In this document: positions 1-13,300 of the stretch, in pieces
How the letters are laid out: the number at the start of each line of letters is the position of its first letter
Numbering within the stretch: the first letter of the stretch is position 1
Origin: Nematopogon swammerdamellus
Lineage: Eukaryota; Arthropoda; Insecta; Lepidoptera; Adelidae
Reading direction: 5' to 3'
NCBI GenBank assembly: GCA_946902875.1
Contig: OX336336.1
Location: forward strand, 3,070,545 to 3,134,544
DNA: 64,000 bases
Made by a program: the position numbers and the translations under genes
The notes under the pieces: model-generated
What the model was told of the DNA's origin: nothing
Database searches by the model: none
The model's input: only the letters and a program-made list of their open reading frames with translations

Positions 1-124
1 GTGTTACCAATTTTAAACTCCGTACATCAGTTTTGTAGAATGTTTTTATTTTCCTTTTCGTATGAGACAAACTGTAAATATTTTTACCTCGAACTATTTA
101 CCTGCTCCCACAGACACGCCCATA

Positions 125-390
125 TGGTGGCACTTCACTTGGCTTAGCGTATTCGTTACTTGGGAGACGAAACGGAAATTTTTGCCATTTGTGTGCATAC
201 AGCCATGTGTGGTGCTAGCAAACATACATCTCTTATGCCGACACTTAACTTGACTTGGCTGTATGCACACAAATATTTGGCAAAAATTTCCATTTCGTCT
301 CCCTTTAATGACTTGTTTAGAGCGAGATAAAACTAAAATGTTTGCAACAATCGCGAATACGCTAAGCCAAGTGACGTGCCGGCACCACAA
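125..390. repeat. MITE-like element with long inverted arms
   Basis: Two arms of about 75 bp face each other. The left arm (from about 129) reads ggcactTCACTTGGCTTAGC and continues to the word TGTGCATACAGCCA. The right arm (about 251-380) is its near-complete reverse complement, with gaps. No coding capacity is visible. It is probably a non-autonomous DNA transposon; the superfamily is not determined. Confidence 0.6.
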
Positions 391-895
391 ACACGTTACA
401 CATACACTACAAACACCAACACATTCGCCCATACAAGTAATCTGTGCTCATACTAACTAGTTTCATTTAATTTTTTTAATATTATATATAAAAAAAAATG
501 AAAATGAAAATAAATTTTATTCGTCTCTTTTCGGAACAGGCAAACTAATTAAACTGTACAGCCTTTTCTGTTGTACTCTTAATTATATCTGTTGTTTTCT
601 TCTCGTATCGCGAGAATCTCAAAAATATATACTTTTTATTTACGACGACGCGGCAAACAAACTTGTTCATCCGCCATGTTTTATTTTCGTTTAGTTTTGT
701 CAGTTTTCTGTCTATATAGCATTTCACAAATTACATGTGTGCGCCAATTGTTATTTCTTATTGTGGTAACACTATGATACCTATATTTCGGTATACTCAT
801 AGAGTAACTTATAAGGTGGGGTTTGGTATACTGTAGTTGCCGTATCGAATTGGTCAATTGACTATTGATCATAGTCTTTTCTTTTAACTCATTTA
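391..895. other. Intergenic, AT-rich; diverged duplicate at 755-885
   Basis: No gene is seen. The stretch at about 765-885 (words GTAACACTATGATACCTATA and ACTGTAGTTGC) recurs in diverged form at about 5119-5205, so it is an old interspersed repeat. The short reading frames here show no known motif. Confidence 0.4.
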
Positions 896-1288
896 AGGTT
901 AGGGCCTAGGGCCCCGACACACGACCGATTGTATCACAAACTAAAAAAAATTGTTTTTTTGGCCATGGCGGCCGATTTCTTTCCAACCTAACTGTTTAGT
1001 CGGTGTGGTTCACACACGGACGATTAGTCATTTGCTCTGCACAGTGCAGCGTAGGTTGGCGGATGAATAACAGTGGTCGGCCGATTAAAAAGTTGCCCGC
1101 CGACTTTCGGTATAGAGTATAAACTACGAAATTGTATAACTTTTAAATTAAGACGTGGAGCTTCGGTGACAACGAAACAATTGAGTATGCGTCGTCTTCT
1201 CTACCCTCTACATTTTGCATGTATTTTGGAAAGTTTACGACTAAGCAGTTTAGTTGAATAAGAATCGTTCGTGTGCTGGGACCCTAAG
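896..1288. repeat. MITE-like element with imperfect terminal inverted repeats
   Basis: The left end reads TTAGGGCCTAGGGCCCCGAC and runs on to ACACGACCGATT. The right end (about 1264-1288) reads AATCGTTCGTGTGCTGGGAC and CCTAAG, the imperfect inverse. The inside has no gene. From 1289 to 2031 the sequence is AT-rich (TAGTATTTT words) and I see nothing codable. Confidence 0.45.
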
Positions 1289-2246
1289 TATTTTGGTGAC
1301 ATTTTCGTGGTTGGTTGGTATTTTCGGTACTAAATTGGTATTTGGAGGCTCTGCAGAATGACATCAGTATTATTTTAGTACATTTCCAAATTTTAGTATA
1401 ATATTGGTATAATTTTAATTATTTTAGTATTTTCACGTGACAACACTGAAAACCGGCACAAAGTCAAGAATATTCATTCATTTAGCGCTTTCTGGCGATT
1501 TGTTTGCACCGTTTAGCGCGTTTTCCTCAAATGTGCTTTATTGACAATACTTCTTAAAATAAGCTATAAAAAGTTAGTACTATTTTGGTATAATTGAATT
1601 TTTAATTTAGTATTTTTTAGTACTTTCAGCACAATTTTTTTGGTATGTTACCAGATTTGAATATGGTCACACTGATTTGGGTCAAAAATGTAGCACCTGT
1701 ACGTTGTGTTCACCTTTGTTCCATCAGTGTATAGACAGTAAGATTGTCGTATGTTTTATTTAGCATACATATAAAAAAAAATTATGGCTAGCGCGACATA
1801 ATGTGGCATCTTTTCACCTACAAATAGGTGTCTAACGATGTCCATTGACATAGGTACATAGGTATATCTTTACTGTGTATGTCCATGAATAAAAACAACA
1901 CCGTATTCCTGTTGATGCTAGGTGCCATGCCAAGCTACACGAAACTGTACGAAAATACAAACTATTTTACATAATTTTAGCTCGACTTGCCCGCACATTC
2001 GCTGTCGCGCGCCAATTTTACCCATAAACGTTACCTATACCTACTGATGGGTCGATCCCGGGATTGAATCTTTATGGGCGGGATTTTATCATAAAAACCA
2101 GGATTTAATCCTATTCTAGGACCAAATGAGGATTTTATGTTTTAAGGTTAAGTATGTGAAGTTGTTCTGTAATATGAGCGAAATTTTATCATAAAGTCCA
2201 GGATTTATTCCTATTTTAAGATCGAAAGGATTTTATGTTTTTATCT

Positions 2247-2990
2247 AGCTTTTGCCCGCGGCTTCGCTCGCGTGAAATTCGTATTTCAAAAGAAGAAACT
2301 AAATCATTAAGGGCGAGGCCGAAGGCTGAGCTGCGTTCAGGTTAATGATAAACCTTCTCGAATAAAGTATGTTTTTAACTAGCTTTTGCCCGCGGCTTCG
2401 CTCGCGTGAAATTCGTATTTCAGAAGAAGAAACTAAATCATTAAGGGTGAGGCCGAAGGCTGAGCTGCGTTCAGGTTAATGATAAACCTTCTCGAATAAA
2501 GTATGTTTTTAACTAGCTTTTACCCGCGGCTTCGCTCGCGTGAAATTCGTATTTCAGAAGAAGAAACTAAATCATTAAGGGCGAGGCCGAAGGCTGAGCT
2601 GCGTTCAGGTTAATGATAAACCTTCTCGAATAAAGTATGTTTTTAACTAGCTTTTGCCCGCGGCTTCGCTCGCGTGAAATTCGTATTTCAGAAGAAGAAA
2701 CTAAATCATTAAGGGCGAGGCCGAAGGCTGAGCTGCGTTCAGGTCAATGATAAACCTTCTCGAATAAAGTATGTTTTTAACTAGCTTTTACCCGCGGCTT
2801 CGCTCGCGTGAAATTCGTATTTAAAAAGAAGAAACTAAATCATTAAGGGCGAGGCCGAAGGCTTAGCTGCGTTCAGGTTAATGATAAACCTTCTCGAATA
2901 AAGTATGTTTTTAACTAGCTTTTGCCCGCGGCTTCGCTCGCGTGAAATTCGTATTTCAAAAGAAGAAACTAAATCATTAAGGGCGAGGAT
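2247..2990 (+). repeat. 134-bp tandem array, about 5.5 copies
   Basis: AGCTTTTGCCCGCGGCTTCG recurs at 2247, 2381, 2515, 2649, 2783 and 2917 (with TTTACCC for TTTGCCC in some copies), a constant period of 134 bp. Copies differ by only a few substitutions, so amplification is recent. Single copies of the same unit lie elsewhere (about 3556, 19845, 30388, 36734 and, inverted, 38225-38265), so one interspersed repeat was tandemly amplified here. Confidence 0.9.
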
Positions 2991-3127
2991 CTCGTTATGA
3001 GCCACGCAAGTTTGTAACGAGTTTTCACGAGTCGTATTTGTGAGTGGTGATTGCAAGGGATCGCTTTGACTATCCGCTCTGATCTGATGACATTACATCT
3101 CTGATTACATTACACAAGTAGTATTAA

Positions 3128-3520
3128 GCGGCGGGTGGCCGAGTTTTTGGGCATCGGGTTCTCATGCAAGAGGTCCGAGGTTCGAATCCGGTCGGTGTGT
3201 ACCAATGAGTTTTTTCTGACGAACAAATTTACGTGCATTCTTACACCTGCTGCTTCACCGTTTAGAACTGGTGTAAAACTAGGTACCTTCCCTTGCCCCT
3301 TACGAAGTTGTAGGCTCAAATTGTAGCCGACTGGGTTAGTACCACCGTACTGGATGTAAGATGGCCGCATAGCAGGCTCGGCTGTGTTCTCTTCTAGTTC
3401 AGTATATCCAGCAATCCAGGGAAGTCTCCGGTATGCACGGGCACCTACCTTCTCGGAGGTGATATTGGCTGGTCGGAGAATGTGCTTAGGCCCCTTCGAC
3501 TCAGGCGACCGGATTACATA
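3128..3520 (+). mobile_element. tRNA-derived SINE (family L), full length
   Basis: The head is tRNA-like: GGTGGCCGAGT as A box and GGTTCGAATCC as B box about 50 bp later. A conserved body of about 330 bp ends in GGATTACATA. The same family occurs at 12600-12800, 18061-18364, 31816-32400 (two copies), 41760-42166 and 61474-61550. Several copies together make the SINE call firm; this is not a tRNA gene. Confidence 0.8.
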
Positions 3521-3554
3521 AAACATTATTATTTTTAGTAACTATTATAGTTTA

Positions 3555-4560
3555 CTAGCTTTTGCCCGCTCTCGTGAAATTCGTATTTCAAAAGAAGAAA
3601 GTAAGTTATAAAGCGAGAAGGTCGAAAGCTGAGCTGCATTCAGGGTAATGATAAACCTTCTCGAACAAAATATGTAACTACTGACTAGGCCGAAGGTCGA
3701 GCTCCTTTCAGGTAAACGTTATTTTTCTCAAAGAAACTAAGTTACCTATACCTAAGGCGGAGCTCCCTATAGGTAAACCATATACTTTTTCAAAGAGGCC
3801 GACGAGGCCGAAGGCCGAGCTGCGTTCAAGTAAATGATAATCCTTCTCAAAGAAACAAAGTTAATGCCCTGCCGAACGCCGAGTTGCGTTCGCGTAAACG
3901 ATATTCTCGCCCTTATTTACTTACTTTAATCGAGAAATATATCGTTAACTTGAACGAAGCTCCGCTTTCGGCCTCTCCCTTAGTTACTTACTTCGAAAAG
4001 GTACATGTTTCGTATCGGTGACGTCATATTTAGTTTACATGTATCCTAACTTGTACCATAAGTATAGGATAAAAAAATTAGGATCGAATCAAATTAAAAT
4101 TTTGGCTTTCTATAGTATGGGGAGTGCGTTTTTATAGGCACCCGCCCGCGCTCCGCGCCGCCTGCTCCGCCGCGCCGCCCGCTCCGCCACGCCCCGCCGG
4201 CTCGCTCATATCTGATACGTACTCGCGCTAAATGGCGCGCGAAACATTTCAGTTTGGGAACCACATCTTAGCATAACCGGAACTGAATTTTATTTAGCTT
4301 ATCCTCTGTGTCGTATAGTATAGGATATAACATCCTTTTACGATGTTTCATCGAATTCAGATGATCGGTTTAAGAGTTATGGTGGAACATACATACACAG
4401 AAAAAATTTCTAAAAATCGTCAATTTAGCTTTAGTATCATACATAGAGTCTTATACCTCAGTATCTCATAAAACAAAGTAACTTACTCTATGACCATCCC
4501 TTACAGATTTATTATTAGTATTGATTTAAAAATATTAGTAGATTATGACCTCAAATCGTT
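3555..4560. repeat. Degenerate GCCCGCGGCTTCG-family repeats and a GC-rich patch
   Basis: 3555-3990 holds diverged units with GAGGCCGAAGGCCGAGCTGC words in both orientations. 4137-4210 is a very GC-rich run of CGCTCCGCC words. 4245-4560 matches a dispersed family (TTTCATCGAATTCAGATGAT, GTTTAAGAGTTATGG) also seen at 20300-20520 and 30500-30760. No gene is seen. Confidence 0.6.
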
Positions 4561-5071
4561 ATTTTTTAACCGACTTCAAAAAAAGGAGGAGGTTCTCAAT
4601 TCGACTGTATGTTTTTTGGTCAAACATGATCGAAATTGGTAGATCTACCAAAAAATCGGTACCTAACTTTTCACACTGTCATGGTCACTGAACAGACTCG
4701 ATTACCGACCTTTTTCCTCTCTCACATCACGGCGAAATGTATGCGCGCTCAAACGACCACAGATATTGATTATTTTGTGAACATAACTAGGGAATCATGT
4801 ATTCAAATTAAAACCTGTCGAGACATTATTTATTTAGTTATAGGAATTCATCCAGTAAAACAATGATCTACATACCTACTACCATATTATGCCTAGTACT
4901 AATGAAAACAACTCATTCACGATGTTGAAATCTAATATTAAAATAAAATCCTATTTCGTAGGATCGAATGAGGAACCTTCCCCAACTTTCCCAATAAAAT
5001 CCCTATAAAGTCTCGAATAAGGATTCGGTCCCAAATGGGATTGAATCCTTGCCCATCAGTACCTATACCTA

Positions 5072-7350
5072 ATTGATTTAAATTTTAACCCAAAGAGCAA
5101 GAGAGTTTCTCTTTGGTCTGGTAACACTGTGATACCTATATTTATGTAGACTGTAGTTGCTGTTCGATCGATTTGGTCAAATGACCCTAATTGAGTGATC
5201 TCAATGTCTAGGATTCGCGCAAGACAACCAATTTTACTGAAGTAAAATTTATAACTTTAGCACCAAAAGGGCGTATTGGAAACCCTGCGGCCAAAAATGA
5301 AAACACATGCAAATTTTTAACAAATTTATTTCCATGAAAATATCTACAATGTCGATAGTGAAAAATCAATTGCAATCATAAATCTAGCTGAAATGATTTT
5401 TAATTTAAATTATTTTCTTTGGTCTTACCTATAGTGCGACAAGGCTTGAAATGAATGTGGATGACGTTTGTGCGAGGGCGCTGCTGCAGCATTAGGGTTG
5501 TCAATTTTGAAAATTTCCTTACACTAGGGGAAAATATAGCTGCAAAAGAAAATGTATGTATAGTACCTATAACGTAGGTAGGTACTTACTTATTTTATGT
5601 ATGTATGAAGACTTGCTCACTAATAAAATAACTGATAGACTTCGAATTCTGCTAACACCACACACTAATAAGCGATATTAACGTACGCGTTAACGTGTGA
5701 AACGAGAGACGGTCATCTGGCAACACTGTGGCGGCGTTAGTTTAGCTGTCAGCCACGTTCATTTCAAGCGTTGTCGCCACTCGCCCTATATGTAGATAAT
5801 TTTATTATACCTTCTCCCATTGAACTTGATAAATACCCGCGCCCTCCCTCTGATTTCTTCGGCCTGGCCTTTATAGATGAACTCCTAGGATGCTACAGGT
5901 TTCAAGATAGGTAGGTCTGGTAGGTACTTATGTACCTACCTGTTGTATTATTTGTATTTAAGTGTGTATAAATTACATTAGTTGCGCTCGGTACTGGAAC
6001 ACTAAATTTTGTAACATACCTCAAAGATCTGGAACATTCTTACTTCTTACAGTTCTATAAATACTTAGGTAATATATTGCTCACACATTTCTCGTAGGTC
6101 CATTAAGTTAAACGATGTTTGTTGTACATAGTTGTACGGTATATTTGCCAGCAAAAATGATTGTATAAAAAAATGAACCTTTCTTTTTCTGTTTCAGACA
6201 CATATGATTTAATCATTTTCGTCAATGAAATAAAAAAAAACGTAAATAACCGAGTTTACAGCACTACATCAGTTAATCAAATTGATAAAATTATCGATAA
6301 TAACTATAGACCTTTCAGTTATTTTACCTCTAGCCATCAAGTTGGCTAACCTGAGCTGTGTGTTGCCATAATTGGTTCGTACTATTTCCCTGTACGAAAT
6401 ATTTGAATATATTTTTAGAATAGAATAGAAACTCTTTATTGCACACAAATTGAAAGAAGAACAGCACACAACAAGAAACAAGAAATGCAGGAGTGCGCAA
6501 AGGTGGACTTATCACTACAAGTACAACAGGTACTCATACATAATTTCCACTACCACGGGTAAAATATTAAAGCAAGTAACCCTTTTTACGACCGTAGTAC
6601 TAGTGACAGCAAGTGGTGCCAACCTAGGGGAAGATACAATGACATGTGTCAGAGGTAAAATAACTGTGAACGCTCTGTACATGACTATTCAAAATTTGTC
6701 TGTAACTGGCAACACTCCAAACGTCACCTTCCTCCGTCTTTACAGTAAGTATGTAGGTCTGTAACATTGTGTGATAGATACGTGAATTAGTCAAGGGAAA
6801 CAGAATATATTATGGAAGTTTTTACTTAAATAACTACTATGCAATAATAAGAGGGCTACTATAGAATTCCATAAACAGTTTTGTCTTCCATTTCACTGTG
6901 GCTACAGGTTCTATCACCGGTTTGGGCAACATTAAAAATGTCTGAGTGTCTTTTTTTTCTTTCTGATGTAGTCATCGAGACCTAAACCCAGTTATGTCAT
7001 CTAAACCCAGTCGTTTGGGTAACCATAAAAAATAAATTAAACCTATTTCACTATTACCCCAAGCGAGTAGCTATCATAATTCCAACCCTTTGAGGCCAGA
7101 CCGCAGAATGGTAACCGAACCTGCTGCCCGGCTATTCTCTATTACCAATGCAATTTCGCATGATCCATCTCACTCGCTCCAACGGGCTTCTCAATGCGTC
7201 TAGTGAGACAGATCTGCGGCTAGCGCGATTTTTGCGATAATCCCTAATAGAGAATAGGATGCGCTGTAGCCACATAAATGTAGTTTCCATCTACAACCAA
7301 AAGAGATAGTGGCAGTGACAGTTGACTGAAATGACAGCTGACTTTTTTTA
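5072..7350. other. Intergenic DNA downstream of the SMYD3-like gene
   Basis: No coding exon is recognised. 6420-6500 resembles a LINE 3' tail (GAATAGAAACTCTTTATTGC); the same words appear inverted near 49760-49790. GTAGGTACC-type words are common around 5560-5600 and 5910-5945. Reading frames at 6161-6349 and 6450-6764 have no family motif. Confidence 0.4.
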
Positions 7351-7352
7351 AA

Positions 7353-10300
7353 TTAGTTGGATTCCAAAACAGCTTGAGTCAGCAACGGCATCACTTCCTG
7401 CCTGTAAAGTGGGTGTTTGTCTCCGTGGGTTATTTTGATGACTTTCTGGGCTAGCTTGAGTTGGTCCAATGCCTCCTGCGTCCGCATCTTGTAGAGAAGA
7501 ATCTTGCCGTACTTGAGGTGCAGTAGCCCTGTCAGCGGATGTCTCTCTCCATAGTAGTTCCTGTGTTTACATACATACATATCTCGGCATTAAGTACAGG
7601 GACATAGATAAGAAGCACGGCTTTTAGAGGACAGCTCATGCGTACGTCGTATGAGTATGCATTGACTTATATATTACTAACATAAGGACATGCCCACACG
7701 ATAGTAATACAAACTCAATTATGTCCAAACTGAAGTGCTGGTCAAAAATAATGCTCTAGTTGTACAGCGTCGTCCCTGTCGCACGAACTCGCATGCCTCT
7801 GTGCGACAGGGACGCGACGCTCTACAGCCGGATTGTCTCTTTCTAAAGCTCGATGTTCGAAGGTGTTGAACTAAGCTTGCGATGGCTTCACCCAACATAT
7901 CCGGGCCCATCGGCAGTAGAGGAGGGTGTTAATCGAGATCGGGACTAGCGAGTGGCCACTCTGAATTTCCCGCGCATGCTTCACGTTTCGGCTCGCATCA
8001 AGCCCTCGTCAGCTAGTCTGCGTTGACTAGGACGCGGGGAGCCACCAGTCCCGCTCTCGACCTCCCTCTCTCTACCTATCCATATTCTGTAGGATGCTTC
8101 CAGTGACGTTTTCGAAGCTCTCTCCATATAAGAGCTTAGCGTCGATCTTTGCAGCCCTAGATTCTTGAAGAGACTGTAGAGCGAATTCGCTGGTCTTGCT
8201 CCGGCTTCAACAGCGAAGAGATCAGTCTCGAATCCGTTTCTCACATTTACTGCCGGGTACTGTACGTCCTTGCTCTTCCTACTCCCCACTCCCATGCATT
8301 GCACAGTGCTGTGTAAAATAAGTCAAAGTTATTTTTTTAATTACCGCGGTTGTTAATAATTATTAGAAAATTTATTCTCTTCATGAGCGCTCTGACTGGT
8401 GCGACGGTTGGCAGAGAACTCTCCCAACTTCCAACCGTCGCACCATGAATATGGGCCATACGTTTGGCCCGAAACTCCACACACACATAGCTCGGAGACG
8501 ACCGTGAGTAAAGTTGATACATTTTCTAATAAAGTCAAAGTGATTCGATAAAACGTTCATCTTCGAGGCCACAGCATGAAACTAAGTCGAACAATCTTTA
8601 ACAGCAATACTCGCAAACATTTCATAACAGAGTGGTGGACGACTGGAACCAACTTCCAGAGGAAGTAATAAGCGCACTTAGTACCAACCAATTCAAAAAT
8701 AGACTAGATAAATATCTAAGAAATAAAACATAATTCTCAAAAAGAGTGCTCAAGAACAATAATTAAATTTAAAAATAATTCAAAAAAATCAAAGATAATG
8801 ACAAAAACAAAAAAATTTAACAGGATTTAGACGTATCAGCCAAGGCGACCTGTCTAAAATAAATAAATAAATAATTAGTGTGGGGCCGGTACTTTAAAAG
8901 AATACCTAGCCCCACTGCATCTCTCTCCGTGTATGTCGTAAAAGGCGACTATATGACCCCTTCTTATATTACTAGGTGGTAGGGTTTAACCCGCCCGGGT
9001 TGATACCACCGCACTGAATGAAAGGTCAGTCGAAACGGCTATGTAAATAGTTTGTGTTTTCCGTCCAGTTCAGTGTAGCCGGCACGACCGAAGGGAAGCC
9101 CTGACGTGGCACCAAGTTCACCCGGTGTTATGGGCTGACATCACGGATGTTGTGGGTGATGTAGCCAACCGTGTCAGTTTCCATAAAATAAAAATATTAG
9201 TGTAAAAAAACTCGCAATAGAGGGTCTGTCTGTACGCACCTGAAGCACGGCAGCAGCAGGTCTGCGAGAGCGCACGCCTGCTCCCACAGCTGCAGCTGTA
9301 TGAGCGCGTCCACCGCGTGGTCGAGCGTCTGCGCCCGCATCACGTTCAGCGGGTGCAGACGGCCCTCCTGCCTGTCCAGACAGTGCTGGCATACGTCCAC
9401 GACTGACACCGTTGCGTTAAGGTTAAAACGCGTTTTTGTAACACAATCTAGGTGACTGTTTCAACGGGGACACAGCGCATGCTCGGACCGACCAATATCC
9501 ATCCCCATTCTACGATCGCTCCACGCGCAACAGGTTGGGAATGCATCCACACACTGTCAATATCTCCCCACTTAGGGCAAATCAATCCTGTGAATCGATT
9601 GTTTACAGGGTTGCCAACATGTGGAATGCACTCACACCTGCATCCTTTCCTCTAATGTACAGTCTGGTCTGGGGTCCTTCAAACATAATGTGAAGGTGCA
9701 TCTAGCCGGCCGACCAATACGTTATCGGACTAGGCTCTGTCGAACGCACCATCGGTAGCGATCTATGTTGGTCACTATAGTCAATATTTTTTTGAAATGG
9801 AGGAAACTGACGTTTGGAGTGTTGCCAGTTTATCTGAAAGAAGAATAATAAAATTGTCTTTAGTTAGGCACTTGGTCTTATTATTGTACGTAAAACATGA
9901 AACGATGACATTTAAAAAAACTATCACAATAAAAATAAACATTAGAATAAGTCTTTTCTTAGCCCTCTATGCAGAGGTCGCATTGCGGAGGACGAAACAG
10001 CCGCCCACATGCTCCTGGAGTGCCCGGTGGTGGCGGAGCGACTGCATTATTGGGAATGTGGGAACTGCCCATGGAGTATGGAAGTGACCGAAAAGGGTGC
10101 TACGCTTCACGAAAGAGCTCCGGTGGCTGGAGCAATACCACTTGAGCTTCTTGAAGTCACAGTGCAGAGAATGACCCACCCATCCCCCCCCCCCCCCCCC
10201 CCCGAGGCTAAATAAACAACAAGTCTTTTTTTTTCAAAAGGATACATGAAGTCGAAGCGTTCTTCATATTCTGCAAATGCAGCTCCGTAAACTCCATCGC

Positions 10301-13300
10301 CCTCACGAACTCCTCCGCTTGCTCGTCGCTAACTTTAGATCCGCACTCTGAGCAGTGTATCACGGCCGACTCCTCCGAATCCCCATTTTCTATAACGTCG
10401 CTTCCTTCTTTTTGCGGTTTAATAACGAGTTGGCAGTCTTGCTTCCAAGGAATTTGGACGGGATGGTTGCATTGGCTGTTTGGACACTTAGCTCCGTGCA
10501 TTAGTCTCGTTTGATAGTCATCTGTAATAATAGCGTGTCTCTGTGATTACCTACGGTGTACGTTATTGTGTACTGCAATAATTTTATGGTGCGTCTTTGC
10601 ATGTGTATTGAATATGTATGCATAGCAATGCAGCGAAAAGAAATATAAGAGTGCAACAGCACTACGCGGCAGCGGCGCGCCGCGGCACAAATTGTTTCAT
10701 AATAGTCTGGTTTGGTTCATTCCATTTCTTACAAAGAATATTTTGCTGTAACACGCAGTTCTGCTTAGTGCGGATGCACTCTTTCATAAATATTTTACTG
10801 AATATTCCAGTTTCCAAATATTCCATGTTCTGTTTGCCATAATTTTAAAAATATGCTGGAAATGACCAAGAGTGATCAACGTAAAAATTACAACTGAAAC
10901 AATGTCCTTGACTTTGTTAATGTAGTCATTTTTTTTAATTCTAATTGACACGGTTGGCTGCATCACCTTACAATATCCGTGATGTCAGCCCATAACACCG
11001 AGTGAACTAGGTGCCATTTATTTATATTAGAAAAAAACATACATTCAACAGCCATTCACAATGTTGATACACTTATTTTTAAATGTTTAATGCAAGAACA
11101 TTTAAATAGGTATGGACGTCAGACTGTCCAATGCTTATATGAGAAACAGCGTCGCCGAGCTCCGCGGGTAGCGGAGGGGACGGCGCGCGCTGATTGGGTG
11201 GTATCGGGCGGTATCGCACTCTGATTGGTTGGTAACGAATGGCATTTGTACGTTTATACAAACGTCGTGTTACGCTGGCTCGGGGAAGGTCCGACGTCCT
11301 TACCAATTAAATGTTCTTGGTCTAAACTAGTCTAAAGTATGGCCAATTACATGTTTGCCTGATTAGTTTTTTTTTTATGTTTGCGCAGAGCATAAACTTA
11401 GGTGTCTAAAGGTGTGTGAGATGTGGTGTTTTGTGGTGTGTTATTGTGTGGTGTCGTGCATAGTGTGTGTGTTTATTTCTTATGAATATATCAACAATTC
11501 CATATTCATGATCATAATGGAACCTTATACATGCACAATGGTACATAAACGGTAGCAGGTGAATTGCATGACCCATGCTTTTGACATTTTATTCATGACC
11601 CATTCAGTGAATTATTTAATTTAATTATTTAGCACTGACATTGTATATGAAGGAATAAGGCATGCAATATCGTTTAGACATTTTTCATGCCCACCCAAAA
11701 CGTATAGGTATCGGAAACAATTTCAAAAAAAGTGTATCCTGATATTTTTGCCTTGTTTTTTGCAAGATTCAAATGAAAAGATTTGAACAATTCGTCTGGT
11801 AAAACCTATACAAATTTCCTCGCTCCATGAGTTAAAACGACGGGTAATATGACTGAATCATCTGACTGTATGCCCAGAGTTTCCAGCTCTCATTGGCTGT
11901 AGACGTTAACATGTGATTTTTTTTATTGCTTCCGAACTGGGTGGCTGTGCCTGAGTTTAAAGCCTTAGACGCAGCCACTTTCACCCCCGAGCAGGTGCCA
12001 GTCCGGTTTGGTCGCTGAGTGGATCGGATCCGTTGAGTTGATTGGTAGGAATTTTGGCAACAGTGTTCCACCTATTTCTTAGCATCTATTTCTCTCATCT
12101 GTGGCAATGATGATCTTATTAAGGCCCTGTGCACACATGCAGGTGTGTTCACGCTGCGATCCTTGTCCACACTGCGGTCTGTGTTGACACGATGTGCGTT
12201 CATACATACATGTGTTTACTACACATTCTGTGGTCAAATATTCTGAGTGTCGTCGAGAGGCTTTGAGAACTTTTTCGGTTTCCTGCTCTGCTCTGGAAGA
12301 ACTCAAAGCACGAATGATGAACGCAGAATGCTTGAGAACACCTGTGTGTGTGTGGCAAGGTAATATCAGATCCATACACGTTGGCCAAATAAAATAAATT
12401 AGGGAGGCAACCACGTGACTAGTTCTGCTCTGCGTCCTATTCAGCGCAGACTAGCTGACGATGGCTCGACGCGAGCCGATACGTTTAGCGCACTACAAGA
12501 GAGCAAGACTAGAGATTCACTAGTCCCGTGCTCGATTAAAACATTCCCTTACATGCAATGGGCACGGATGAGTTATTGAGCGCTCAGTTCGTTGCCTGGT
12601 TTTTTTTACGTAATCCGGTATGAATGGCTGACTCAGAGGGGCCAGAGCGCATGCACCGACCAGCTAATATCACCTTCGACAAGCTAGGTGCCATACCGGA
12701 GACATCCCTTTGGATTGCTGGCTATGCTGTACTAGAGAACACAGCCGAGGCTGCTATGTTAAACCCAGTAGGGTGGTACCTACCACACCAGTAGTCAGCA
12801 ATTTGAACCTACCACCTAATAAAGGACAAGGGAAGCTTAGTAATGTTTTTAACTTTTGGTACAACAGACACGAGACGTCGCCTCCAGGAATTCCCACGGC
12901 TCCTGTTGAAGCCCGTGACGTAGCGGATGAAACGCCTACTTGTGTAAGTATTTTTTTAACACTGCTAATCCGTAAAAATGTTAAAATTAGTATAAGGGAA
13001 GCTTTCTTTTTATGGAAGCTGACACGGTTGGCTGCATCACCTACTGCATCTGTGATGTCAGTCCATAACACCGGGTGAACTAGGTGCCTTGTTAGTGTTT
13101 CTCTTTAGTCGCGCCGACTACACTAACTGGACGGAAAACACAAACTATTTAACTAGTCGTTTCAACCGACCTTTCATTCAGTGCAGATTAAACCTAGTAA
13201 GGTAAAACCCTACCACCTAGTGAGGTAAGAAGGGCATGGACCTACAGTTTTACGTGGAATCCGAACCACGGTCAGCCTCCAACAGGTCGAGCGGTCACCA

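Larger units (their letters stand above)
2044..5059. mobile_element. Composite element bounded by CTGATGGG inverted ends and a 12-bp direct repeat
   Basis: The left end reads CTGATGGGTCGATCCCGGGA and then TTGAATC. The right end (to 5059) is the inverse, ending GATTGAATCC...GCCCATCAG. Immediately outside, TACCTATACCTA occurs on both sides (2032-2043 and 5060-5071), as expected for a target-site duplication. The 3-kb interior carries later insertions: a 134-bp tandem array, a tRNA-type SINE and other repeats. The original element was therefore probably short and non-autonomous. Confidence 0.55.

Noticed and set aside
2247..2990. CRISPR-like regular repeats
   Set aside because: The whole 134-bp unit is repeated with no variable spacers, and the genome is eukaryotic.
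3128..3200. Possible tRNA gene (A and B boxes)
   Set aside because: The same head with the same 300-bp body occurs several times; it is the promoter of a SINE.
9452..9720. Possible exon between SMYD3-like exons 7 and 8
   Set aside because: The splice phases already join without it; a few residues (RVANMWNAL) suggest a decayed LINE end instead.
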